This document shows positions 19,636 to 43,800 of a stretch of DNA of 64,000 bases, in pieces. The translations under genes were made by a program, and so were the position numbers. Every line of letters begins with the position of its first letter. Within the stretch, counting starts at the first letter, position 1. Where the stretch lies: contig NW_022148248.1 of the NCBI RefSeq assembly GCF_901933205.1, positions 1 through 64,000 on the forward strand, given 5' to 3'. The notes under the pieces were generated by a model. It searched no databases, was not told the DNA's origin, and was given only the letters and a program-made list of their open reading frames with translations. The stretch comes from Camarhynchus parvulus (taxonomy: Eukaryota; Chordata; Aves; Passeriformes; Thraupidae).

Positions 19636-22600
19636 TCGCCCTCCTGTACCGCGTCCGCCTCCTCCGCCGCCGCCGCCTCTCCGCGCTCCGCCTCGCCCTC
19701 CTCCCTCCCCGCCCTCCCTCCTCCTCCTGCCCCCAGGCCCCGCCATGGCGGCGGCGCCGCGGCCGCGTGTGGAGCCGCGCCCGCAGCTCGGCCTTCTGGC
19801 CGGCGGTGCGCGACAAATCGCTGTGCGGCCGCGAGTGGAGCGAGCGCTTCCGCGTGCCGCCGGCCACGTTCGAGCGCGCTGCTGCGGCGCCTGGGCGCGG
19901 CCATCGGGCGGCGCGACACCGCCATGCGGCGCGCCGTGCCCGCCGAGGTGCGCCTGGCGCTCACGCTCAGCCGCCTGGGCGCCGCCACCGAGTACCGCGC
20001 GCTCGAGGCCGCGTTCGGCGTCTCGCGCAGCTCCGTCTGCAAAATCCTGCGCGACGTCTGCGGCGCCGTGGTGGCCATGCTGGGCGCGCCCGACGAGGAG
20101 GAGCAGGAGGAGGAGGAGGAGGAGGGAGCGTGGGGGATGAAGCTGCACCTGCCCAGGGACCCCGAGAGCAGCCTGGCCGGGCACTGGGCGGCCTGGGCGA
20201 GCGGGGAACCATCCGGGGCAGAAGCGCAAAATCCCGGCTCAAAACCCCAAACCTCGAAGGATTCCGAGCCCGAATCGAAGCCTCTGGGGGCAAAGCTTCA
20301 AATCCCGACGGGCTCCGGGGCAAACGCGCCAATCGCGGCGGATTCCGACCCAAAATCGGAACTTTCGGGGCCGGAATTACAAAATCCTGAAGATCTCGGG
20401 ACAGAATCACGAATTTCAGCGGATTCCAGCCCGAAATTACAAATCTCGACGGATTCTGACCCAAAATCCCAAATATCGATGGATTCTGACCCAAAATCCC
20501 AAATCTCGACGGATTCTCACCCAAAATCCCAAATATCGACAGATTCTGACCCAAAATTGGAACTTTTGGGGTCAAAATCCCCAAATCCAACGGATTCGAG
20601 CCTGAAGTCACAAATCCCAGCGGATTCCAGGACAAATTCGGAAATCTTGATGGATTCCGACCCAAAATTGGAACTTTTGGAATCAAAATCCCAAGAGCAG
20701 GAGCAGCTCTCAAGAAATTTGGGGTCAAAACCCCAAAATCTGACAGATGATGACCCAAAATCCGAAATCTCGATGGATTCTGACCCAAAATCCCCAAATC
20801 CGACAGATTCCAACCCAAACTTGGAACTTTTGGGGCCAAAACTTCAAAATCCAGCGGATTCTGGCCCAAAATCCCAAATCCCGGCGGATTTTGGCCCAAA
20901 TTTGGGCCTGAACTCCCAAAATCCGTCAGGAATTCCCGGCAGGAGCAGCAGGAGGAGAAAAATCCCAGCGGGAAACGCCCGAAAATCCCCAAAATTGGGA
21001 AAATTTCAGCCTGGAAATGATGAAAATCCCAAAAATTCATCAGAAACTCCTCAAATTCCTGCAGAAAATTCTGGAATTCCGGCCAAAAAACGCAGGAATT
21101 CGGACAATTTGTGGGAAAATTCCCAAAATTTGTCAGGAAATGCAGGAGTTTTGGGGGAAAACTCTGGAAATCCCCAAATTCCACCAGGAAGTCCCCAGAT
21201 CACTTCAGAAAATTCCCCAAATCCCCAAATTCCATCGGGAAGCTCCCAAATTTTATTGGAAAACTCCCCAATTCCTTCCATAAATCCCCAAATTCCTTCG
21301 GAAAATTCCCCAAATTCCAGAATTCCGTCGGAAAATTCCCGAAATCCCCAACTCCCCTCGGATCCTTCGTTCCCCCGCCTCTCAAATTCCCCGAACTTTT
21401 CCCAATTCCCCAATTTCTCTGAACTCCAAAATTCCCAAAACTTCCCAAGAAATTCATTGGAAAATTTTCCAGATCTCCCGAATCTTTCCGAATTCCCGAG
21501 TTTCCAAAACAACTCCCCGAAAGCCTCCTCGGAAAATTCCCCGGATTTCCCGATTTTTTTTGAAAACCCCCCGGAAAATTTCCCGAATTGCCCCAAATTT
21601 GCCCCAAATTCCCCTCTGTGCCCCTCCCCCGCCCTGCCCCGCCTGGCCGGGGTCCTGGCTCGGCTGCGCGTCCCGATCCGCGCCTCCGGGCGCCGCCGTC
21701 GCGATAGCGGCTGCTCCTGTCGCGATAGCGGCCGCTCCTGTCGCGATAGGGGTGGTTCCTGTCACGGCTCCTGTCCCGGTAGTCGTGATACGGGTGCCTC
21801 CCGTCGCGATAGCGGCGGCTCCTGTTGCGATAGGGGCGGTTCTTGTCGCGGCTCCTGTCACGATAGTCGCAATAGGGGCAGTTCCTGTGGCGATAGGGGC
21901 GGCTCCTGTCGCGATAGTTGTGATAGGGGCGGCTCCTGTCGCGATAGTGGCACTAATGGCGGCTCCTGTCGCGCTAGTTGTGATGGCGGTGCCTCCTGTG
22001 GCACTATCGGCGGCTCCTGGCGTGATAGTCGCGATAGGGGTGGTTCCTGTGGTGAGGGGTGGTTCCTGTCGCGATAGCGGCGCTATGGGCGGCTCCTGTC
22101 GCGGCTCCTGTCGCGATAGCGGGCGGGGCCGCGGGGGGGCGGGGCTGACGCTGCAGGCCACGGTGGACGCGCGCGGCTGCCTGTGGAACGTGGAGCTGCA
22201 GCGGCCGGGGACGGCGATGCGCGACTCGGCGCTGTTCCGCTGGATGCAGCGGCGCCGGGAACGGGCCGGGAATAACGGGGACAAAACGGGGAGAAAAACC
22301 GGGAAAATGGGGAGAAAAACGGGGAAAACAGGGAGAGAAATGGGGAAAACGGGGAAAACCGCGAAAACGGGAAAAACGGGGAAAATGGGAAAAACGGGGG
22401 GGAAAACGGGGATTCAGGGGAAAAACCCGGGAATTCTGGGGGGAAGAATGGGGAGTTGATGGGGGAAAGTGGGGGAGAAAATGGGAATTTTGGGGGGAGA
22501 ACTGGAAATTCTGGGGGAGAGAATCGGAATTCTGGTGGCAAAAATGGGAATTCTGGGGGTTCCGATGGGAAAAATGGAAATTTCCGGCAGGGAAATGAGA

Positions 22601-23942
22601 ATTTCAGAGGGGAAATTGGGGATTTAGGGGGGGAAAGTGGGGATTTTGGGAATTCTGGGGGGAAAAATGGGAATTCTGGGGGTTCCAAGGGGAAAAAGAG
22701 GAATTCCAGGTGGAAAATTGGGAATTTTGGGGGAAAATCCGTGAATTTCCATGGGAATTCAGGGAATTCTGATGGAAATTCTGGGAATTTCGCTGGAAAT
22801 TTGGAGAATATTGATGGAAATTTGGGGAATTCAGAAAATATCAATGGAAATTGGGGAAATCCCGCTGGAAATTTGGAGAATATCGATGGAAATTTGGAGA
22901 ATTTTACTGGAAAATCGGGAAAAATTGATGCAAAATTGGGGAATACTGATGGAAAACCGGGAATTTCAGCCAAAAGTTCGGGGAATTTTCCTGGAAATTT
23001 GGAAAATATCGATGAAAAGTCAGGAAATTCCACCGAAAATTCGGGAAATACTGATGAAGAAAATTCGGGAAATTGCGGGAATACTGATGGGAAATGGGGA
23101 ATTGCCCCCGCCCCCCCCCCGTTGCTCCGCCCCTATTTCCTGGGCTCCCCGCGGGATCCGCTGCTGCCCTGGCTGCTCCGCCCCTTCGCGCGGGGGGAGG
23201 GGCGGGACCGGCGGGTGGGGGAGGGGCGCTCTCTGGGATTGGGGGAGGGGCGGTCCCTGGAGGAGGGGGAGGGGCGCTCCCTGGGGGGTGGGGGAGGGGC
23301 GGTCTCTGGGTTTGGGGAGGGGCGGTCTGTGGGGGGTGGGGAGGGGCGGTCTGTGGGGAGGGGCAGTCTCTAGGGGTGGGGGAGGGGCGGTCCCTGGGGC
23401 TGGGGAGGGGCGGTCTGTGGGTTTGGGGGGGGCGGTCCCTGGGGCTGGGGAGGGGCGGTCCCTGGGGCTGGGGAGGGGCGCTCCCTGGGGCTGGGGGAGG
23501 GCGGTCTCTGGGATTGGAGGAGGGGCAGTCCCTAGAGGTGGGGAGGGGCGGTCTGTGGGGAGGGGCAGTCCCTAGAGGTGGGGGAGGGGCGGTCCCTGGG
23601 TTTGGGGAGGGGCGCTTTAACCGCGGCGCCGCCCTGGCCGCGCGGGGGGCGCTGCGCGCGCTGCGGAGGCTGCGCGGGCGCTGGCGCTGCCTCGGCCACG
23701 GGGGCGCCGCGGAGCCGCGGTTCCTGCGCGCGCTGCTGCTCAGCTGCGTCCTGCTGCACAACGTGTGCGAGCTGCGCGGGGACCCGCTGCCCCCCGACTG
23801 CGCCGAGCCCGGGGAGCCGTGCCCCGATTTCCCCGATCTGTGCCCCGATTTCTGCCCCGGTTCCGGCCCCCCGAGCCCTGCCGGGGACACCGACGAGGGC
23901 AGGAGGCTCCGCGCGGCCGTGGCGGCGGCGCTGGAGCCGTGA
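19545..23942 (+). CDS. Harbinger/PIF (HARBI1-like) transposase-derived gene, catalytically dead
   Basis: The ATG at 19545 lies in CAAGATGGCG. Conserved blocks in family order: Arg-rich N-terminus; SAFWPAVRDKS...EWSERFRVPPATFER (19780-19875); LLRRLGAAIGRRDTAM through SRSSVCKILRDVC, a helix-turn-helix (19876-20090); LPRLAGVLARLRVPI (about 21640-21685); LTLQATVDARGCLWNVEL (22144-22200); YFLGSPRDPLLPWLLRPF (23132-23185); LRRLRGRWRCL and LLHNVCELRGDPL (23650-23790); TGA at 23940-23942. The DDE_Tnp_4 acidic triad appears lost: LDG is LAR, LGD is LGS, and the VER glutamate is Leu. Four minisatellites split the blocks and frames change between them, so introns or indels are needed; one clear extra base lies near 19876. 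A domesticated, non-transposing protein is likely. The exact gene name is unknown to me, and pseudogene status is not excluded. Confidence 0.75.
20225..21600 (+). repeat. Minisatellite with 30-bp periods inside an open frame
   Basis: Units of 30 bp encode DSDPKSQIS(T/M) between about 20440 and 20560, then looser NSPNPQIPSG-type repeats. The frame from the helix-turn-helix block stays open across the whole array to 22077, unlike an intronic repeat with a period not divisible by three. It could be a disordered Ser/Pro/Asn-rich spacer or a lucky open intron. Confidence 0.7.
21690..22115 (+). repeat. ~20-bp minisatellite CTCCTGTCGCGATAGCGGCGG
   Basis: About 20 variable units of GGCGGCTCCTGTCGCGATAG, located between the LARLRVPI and LQATVDARG blocks of the transposase-derived gene. 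The frame changes across it. Confidence 0.85.
22265..23095 (+). repeat. GGGAAAACGG and GGGAATTCTGGGGG arrays
   Basis: Purine-rich repeats between the second and third transposase blocks, then GGAAATTTGGAGAATATCGAT-like units at 22740-23090. One frame remains open throughout and joins in frame to APPPLLRPYFLGS. Confidence 0.75.
23215..23610 (+). repeat. ~20-bp G-rich minisatellite GGGGAGGGGCGGTCCCTGG
   Basis: About 19 units, each with two or three G runs of three or more, strongly prone to G-quadruplex formation. Separates the LGSPRDPLL block from the final block of the transposase-derived gene. Confidence 0.9.
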
Positions 23943-24258
23943 GGAGCCCGAATTTGGGGGCTCGGAACCCAATCTGGGGATTCAGAACCCAATCTGGGGG
24001 CTCAGAGCCCAATTTGGGGGGCTCAGAGCCCAATTTGGGGGGGTTTAGAGCCCAATTTGGGGGGCTCAGAGCCCAATTTGGGGGGGCTCGGAACCAAATT
24101 TGGGGGTCTCGGATGAATTTTGGGGGCAATTTGGGGATCTCAGATGGAATTCGGGGGGGATTTTTGGGGTCTCAGAGGATCCAGGAGCCGAATTTGGGGA
24201 GGGTCAGCCCCAACTTTGGGGTCCCAGACGGATTTTGGGGGTCTCGGATGATCCGGTC

Positions 24259-24264
24259 AATAAA
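24259..24264 (+). terminator. Poly(A) signal of the transposase-derived gene
   Basis: AATAAA 317 bp after the stop codon, following a CTCAGAGCCCAATTTGGGGG array (23955-24110). It marks the end of a plus-strand transcript facing EIF4A1 tail to tail. Confidence 0.65.
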
Positions 24265-24585
24265 GCCCAGGACTCTCAGGTGTCTCGAGTGGATTTTTGG
24301 GGGGCTCAGGTGGATTTTGGGGGTCTCAGATAAATTCTGGGGAGATTTTGGAGGTCTCAGTTGAATTGTGGAAGTTTCTGGTGAATTTTAGGGGGATTTC
24401 TGGGGTTCTCGGAATCCTGGGGGGATTTTGGGAGTCTCAGGCGGGATTTGGGGATTTTAGGATTTTTTTACCCAATTTTGGCCTCCAAACGCCCCAAAAT
24501 CGTTGGGAGTTGCCCCGAATTTTTCCCACCCCTCTCTTACCCAGAACTTTAATATATTAAAGAAAATTTTTGTCCCAAAATCGCT

Positions 24586-24591
24586 TTTATT
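24586..24591 (-). terminator. EIF4A1 poly(A) signal AATAAA (minus strand)
   Basis: TTTATT on the plus strand, 1.17 kb downstream of the EIF4A1 stop. The interval 24600-25760 is the presumed EIF4A1 3' UTR: A-rich (GGAAAAA-type) with no other recognised content. Confidence 0.6.
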
Positions 24592-25760
24592 TGAATAAAT
24601 AAACGTTACAAAAGGGGGGTGAGGGAGGGGTGAAGGGCAGGGTGGGAAACCCCCAAAAAGCGACGTTTATCCAAAAAAAACCCCCAAAAAATCCCCAAAA
24701 ATTAAAACTAATCTTAAAAAATAGAAAAAAAAAAAAATCCTAAAAAAATTCCAAACAATTCCCAAAAAAGTTCTTTAAAAATCCCAAAAAGGGAAAAGAG
24801 AAAAAATGGGCAGGGGAAGGGATTGCCCCCCAAATCCCAAAAAGTGACTTTTTTAACCTAAAAGAATTCCTGAAAAAAATGAAGAAAAAATGGGGTGGGT
24901 TTGGACCCCTCTAAAAAGTGACGATTTTTGGGAAAAAAAACCCTAAAATTGACCTAAAAATGTGATTAAAAAACCCCCCAAATTTGGGGAAATTCATGAC
25001 AAAAATTAGATTAAAAAATTGGGAAATTGGGTAAAAAGTGAGGATGGGAAATGGGAAAATCAGCCCTAAAAGTCCCAAAAAATTGGGGTGAAAAAGGGAA
25101 AATTTGGGGAAAAATGGGGGGAAAATTGGGGAAAATGCTGGGGAGGGGTGGGGTTAAAAGCAGACCCAAAATTGGTAAAAATGACCCTAAAAAAGTGGGA
25201 AAATGATTTTAAAAAATCCAGAAAAATGAGGGAAAGCACCATGTTTTAAAATTTCATAAAAATGACCTTTAAAAAGTCGGGAAAAAGGAGGAAAAATACC
25301 AGAAAAAACCTCAGGGAAACCAGAAAAAATACTGAAAAAATTGCAGAAAAAATTATAAAATAAACTGGGAGGAAAAAGAGAAAAATACTGAGAAAATAGG
25401 CGAAAAATTAAAAATCAGAAAAAAAGTTTAGGGAAAAAAAAGGAAAAAATCAGAAAAAATTGAGAAAAAAATTGGGGAAAAAATCAGAAAACAAAGAAAA
25501 AAAAATCTAGAAAAAATACACGGAAAAAAGGAAAAAATTTCGGAAAAAAAGTTAAATAAAAATGAGGAAAAAAAAGTGTAAAAAAAGAATAAAAAATTGG
25601 GGAAAAAAAAAAATCTGACCAAAAATGGGAAAAGAAATTCAGAAAAAAAACCGGAAAAAGGGAACAAAAATTTAGAAAAAAATAACGGAAAAAAATGGCG
25701 GGAAAAAAGGGGGAGGAGCTTCGTGGCGGGGGAGGGGCGTTGTGGGCGGGGCCGGCGCAT

Positions 25761-39470
<13,710 letters not shown>

Positions 39471-39484
39471 CTCCGCGCTCCGCT

Positions 39485-39625
39485 CGGGCCTCCCCCGCCC
39501 GGCGCCGCCTTAAAAGGGCCCAGGCCGCGCCTCCCCCCGCGCCGCCATTGGTTTGATCCGCCCTAAGCCCCGCCCGCGCCGCGCTGTGATTGGTTGGAAG
39601 CTCAGAATCGCGCGGGGATTGGTTG
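39485..39625 (-). promoter_or_regulatory. EIF4A1 promoter
   Basis: Three CCAAT boxes on the sense strand (ATTGG at 39547-39551, 39589-39593, 39618-39622) and a TATA-like CCTTTTAAGG near 39509-39518 upstream of the ATG at 39470. Intron 1 just downstream holds TGACGTCA at 39127-39134, 38945-38952 and 38922-38929. Confidence 0.65.
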
Positions 39626-40327
39626 GGAAGACCAAAGCCACGCCCCCTCTGAGGGTTTTATTCATTTAATGGCGGAGGGGGCGTGGCCGAAGGGAGGAGG
39701 GGGCGTGGCTGGACTGAACCATGTGGGGGCGAGGGGAGGGGGGGTTTGGGCGCCCCCCTCTCATGGGAGACCCCAAAATTTCCCGGGGAGGGGGAGGGGA
39801 GACCCTAAAACGGGGGGGAGGGGCTTCTAAAGGGGCCGAGAACCGGAAGTGACGCAGGGAAAGGAAGGGGGAGGGGAAGGAGGGCGCCCCTCCCCCCCCC
39901 GCGGAGTGGGCGCGACCCCCCCGGGCCGGGCGCGGATGGAACAAAATTCCCTGAAAATGACCCAAAAATGGCCCCGAAATGGCTCCAAATAGCCCCAAAA
40001 TTGCCCCAAATTATCCCCAAATCCCCCGAAATTGTCCCGAAATGTCCCTGAAATGGCTCCATTCCTCCCCAAATTCCCTCAAGAAAGCGCCAAAAAAGCA
40101 AAAATTTCCTCAAACTCACCCAAAAAGTGACCCCAAAATCCCCCAAATCCCCCCAAAGTGTCCCCAAATCTCTCTAAAATGACCCAAAAAACCCCAAAAT
40201 GTCCCCAAGTGTTCCCTGGACCCCTCCCCCACCCCAAAATTGGCCCCAAATCCCCCCAAAACCCCCCAATTGGCCCCACACCCAAGAAAAACAACCCCAA
40301 ATTCCTTCGTTTGCCACCAAAAAAAGT

Positions 40328-40333
40328 TTTATT
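40328..40333 (-). terminator. SENP3 poly(A) signal AATAAA (minus strand)
   Basis: About 565 bp after the SENP3 stop. A second candidate lies at 39657-39662, inside the EIF4A1 promoter, so SENP3 transcripts may run up to or into EIF4A1. 39840-40320 holds CCCCAAAATTGCCCC repeats and no gene. Confidence 0.5.
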
Positions 40334-40896
40334 TTGGGGTGAATTTTGGGGGACTTTCAAGGAATTTTTGGGGGTTTTCCGGGGATTTTGAAATTTTATT
40401 TCTGGGGAATTTTTTTAGGTTTTTTTTTTTGAGGTTTTTTCTGTATTTTTTTTTTGAGATTTTTGGGAATTATTTTTTTGTGTTTTTGGACTTGTTTTGG
40501 GGCTTTTTTCAGGATCCAAACCATTCCCAAATTTTTGGAGCCCCCAAGACCCCCAAAACCCACCCCTTGCTACCCAAAAAACCAAAAATCCCATTTTTTT
40601 CCATTTTTCTTCCATTCCGACTCCATTTTTCCTCCGAATTTTCTGATTTTTTGGGGCTTTTTTTTTTCGCATTTCATTTGTAATTTTCGGATCTTTAGAA
40701 TCTCAGAAACCCCAAAAAAAAATCCATTTTTTTTCCCCATTTCTCCTCCCATTTTTACCCCCCAAAATCCCATTTTTTTCCCATTTCTCCTCCGTTCTGA
40801 CGCCGTTTTTCGCAGGATTTTCGGATTTTCTTGGGGTTTTTTTTATTTTTTCTGTTCTTAAGGATCCGGGGTGTCCCCAAATTGGATTTTTGGGGC

Positions 40897-43800
40897 TCAG
40901 AGGGCGAGCTGGCAGTGGCAGAGCTCCTTGTACATCAGGCGGCGCAGGTGGGGCATGTCCTGCTGCGTGAAGCTGAACGGGCGCCCCAGCGCCAGGAACT
41001 TGCAGTACTGGGGGGAAACGGGGCAAAAAATTCACATTTGGGGTAAAAATCAAACCCAAATGGGTGGGGGGGGAAAGGGGGAAAAAAAGAGGGGGAAAGG
41101 ACGGGGGTTTGGGGGGGAAATGAAAGAAAAAGTTAAAATTGAAGTTTAGAAAATTCAATTTAAAATTTATTTGAAAATAAAATCCCCTGAAAAATTCCGG
41201 ATATCTTTTGGAAATTCTCCCTAAAAAAATCCCGGAATTCCACCCAAAATGCCATTAAAAAATCCTTTAAAAAACCCCAAAAATCCTCCCCCAAATCCGC
41301 CCAAAAATCTCCCCCAAAAATTCCAGAATCCCCCGAAAAATCCTTTTAAAAAATCGGAGAATTCCCTCAAAAGTTTCTCCCAAAAATTCCCCCCCAAAAT
41401 TCCAGAATTGTCCACAAAAATCCCCCCAAAAATCCCCTGAAAAATTCCAAATAAAATCCACCCCAAATCTCTGGAAAAATTGCCCCAAAAATCTCAGAAT
41501 TCACCCCAAATGTTCCCCCAAAAATTCCGATTTTGGGTAAAAATTGAATGGGGACGGGTGGGGGGAAAAAGGGGGGAAAGGAGAGCGTTTGGGGGGGAAA
41601 TTAAATTAAAAAATAAATTTAATTTATAAAAAATAATTTTTAAAAATTCCCCCCAAAACTTCTGGATATCCCCTCAAAATTCTCCCTAAAAGATCCCAGA
41701 CTTCCCCCCAAAACAGCCACGAAAAATCCACCCAAAAAATCCAGAATTGTCCCAAAAATCCCCTGAAAAATCCATTGGAAAATTCAATAATTCCTCCCAA
41801 AAAATCTCCCCCAAATCCACCCAAAAATCCCCTCAAAAATCCGAGAATTCTCCTTGAAAATCTCCCCAAAATCCATCCAAAAATCCTCTCCAAGCCCCCG
41901 AAATTCCCGAAAAAATTCACCCAAAATTTCGCCAAATTCCCCCCAAAAAACCCCAGAATTCACCCAACAAAATCCCAATAATCTTCCCTAAAAATTCCCC
42001 AAATCGCCCCAAAAAATGTCCCCTCAAAAATCCCAAATTCTCCCAAAAATTCACCCCAAAAAATCCAAAATTCCCAGAAAATTCACCCCAGAAAATCCCC
42101 AAATTCCCCAAATTTCACCCCAAATTCCCCAAATGCCCCAAATCCCCACCTGCAGCACGAAGGCGCCGCAGTCGCTGTCGTTGTTCTGCCGGGCGACGTT
42201 CTGGGGGAAAAAAAACCAAATTTGGGATTTTTTTTTAGGGTTTTTTAGGATTTTTTGGGGGGATTTTGGGGGGATTTTTAGGGGATTTTGGAATGGATTT
42301 TTAGGGATTTTTGGGGTTTTTTTAATGGGGTGTTTTTTGGAGGTTTTTTTGGGCGGATTTTTGGGCGGATTTTTAGGATTTTTTGGAGATTTTTTAGGTT
42401 TTTTTAGGGTTTTTTAAAGGTTTTTAAAGGGGATTTTTTGGGCTATTTTTGCAGCTTTTTGGAGATTTTTTGGGAGGATTTCTTGGGGGATTTTTTTTTA
42501 TTTTTAAGGGGTTTTCTTAGAGGATTTCTTGGGGGATTTTTGGGGGGGATTTGGGATTTTTCTGGGGACATTTTGGAGTTTTTTTGAGAATTTTTTTAGG
42601 TTTTCCTTAGGGCTTTTCTAGGGGTGTTTTTTGGGATTTCTGAGGTTTCTTTTCGGGTTTTTGGGGGCTTTTTGGGGGTTTTTTTGGGGCTTTTTAGCAG
42701 ATTTCTTTTGGGGGATTTTTATGAGTTTTTAAAGAGTTTTTTGGGGATATTTGGGAATTTTTTTTAGGTTTTTCTTTTGGTTTTTTGGCAGCTTTTTAGG
42801 GATTGCTTTGGGGTTTTTTAGGGCGGGCTGTTTTTTTTATTTTGGGGGGAATTTTTAGGATTTTTCTGGAAATTTTTTGGGGCCATTTTTTCGGGTTTTT
42901 TTCGGGTTTTCTACGAATACCTCGGACATTTTTTTGGGGAATTTTCAGGCACCAAAAACCCGGATTTTGTCCCGTCTCGGGGCAGCTTCGTGGGAATATT
43001 CTTGGGAAATTTTGGGATTATTTGGGGTGTTTGATTTGAGGATTTTCGGGCGCGTCAGGAGCGGATTTGGGGCGGGTTTTTGGGGTGAGTTTGGGCCGTT
43101 TTGGGGCTCGCCCCGCTCACCATTTTGAAGGCGCCGCGCCAGCCCTCGCGGAAATCCGGCCGCTCCTTCTTGTCGGCCTCGGCCTGCAGGTAGCGGCAGA
43201 TGTGCTGGGGGCGGGGCCAAAGGGGGCGTGGTCAGCGAGGGGAGGGGCCAAACTGGGCGTGGCCCCTACGGCCACACCCACCACCCACCAGCCTCCAAGC
43301 CCCGCCCACAAAACGCAAACCACGCCCTCAAAATAGGAAGCCACGCCCCTGAGTTAGTGAGTCACGCCCACCCACCACTCCCAACAACGCCCCACCCATC
43401 CATTAAGCCACGCCCACCGCCACGCCCGTTGAAGCCCCGCCCGGTTCATTTTAAGGCAATACAATGGCATTCAGGTGCTCTGAGTTTGGCCACGCCCCTT
43501 TTCTTTAGCCACACCCCCAGAAATTGCTGCTTTGGTGAGGCCACGCCCACAATTTGGAAGCCACGCCCCTTCCTGTTCAACTCCTCCTACTGCAGATCGG
43601 AGGCGGTTTTAGATGGAAATTTTAATCTAATTTGCATAATAATTCTAAATTGCTGGAAAAGCCAAGCCCCGCCCCTTCATAATTTACAAAGGTGGCCATG
43701 CCCACTACTGGGAGACCACGCCCACTTTTTGTGAGACCACGCCCACATTTTATGTTATCCCCCTCCCTTTTAACCCTTCGAATTCCAAAACTAACCAAAT

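Noticed and set aside
19454..20140. Alternative start MAAAPRPRVEPRPQ after a CCCCCAG acceptor near 19740
   Set aside because: Its frame does not give the conserved FWPAVRDKS...EWSERF block; the frame from 19545 does. It could still be a splice variant.
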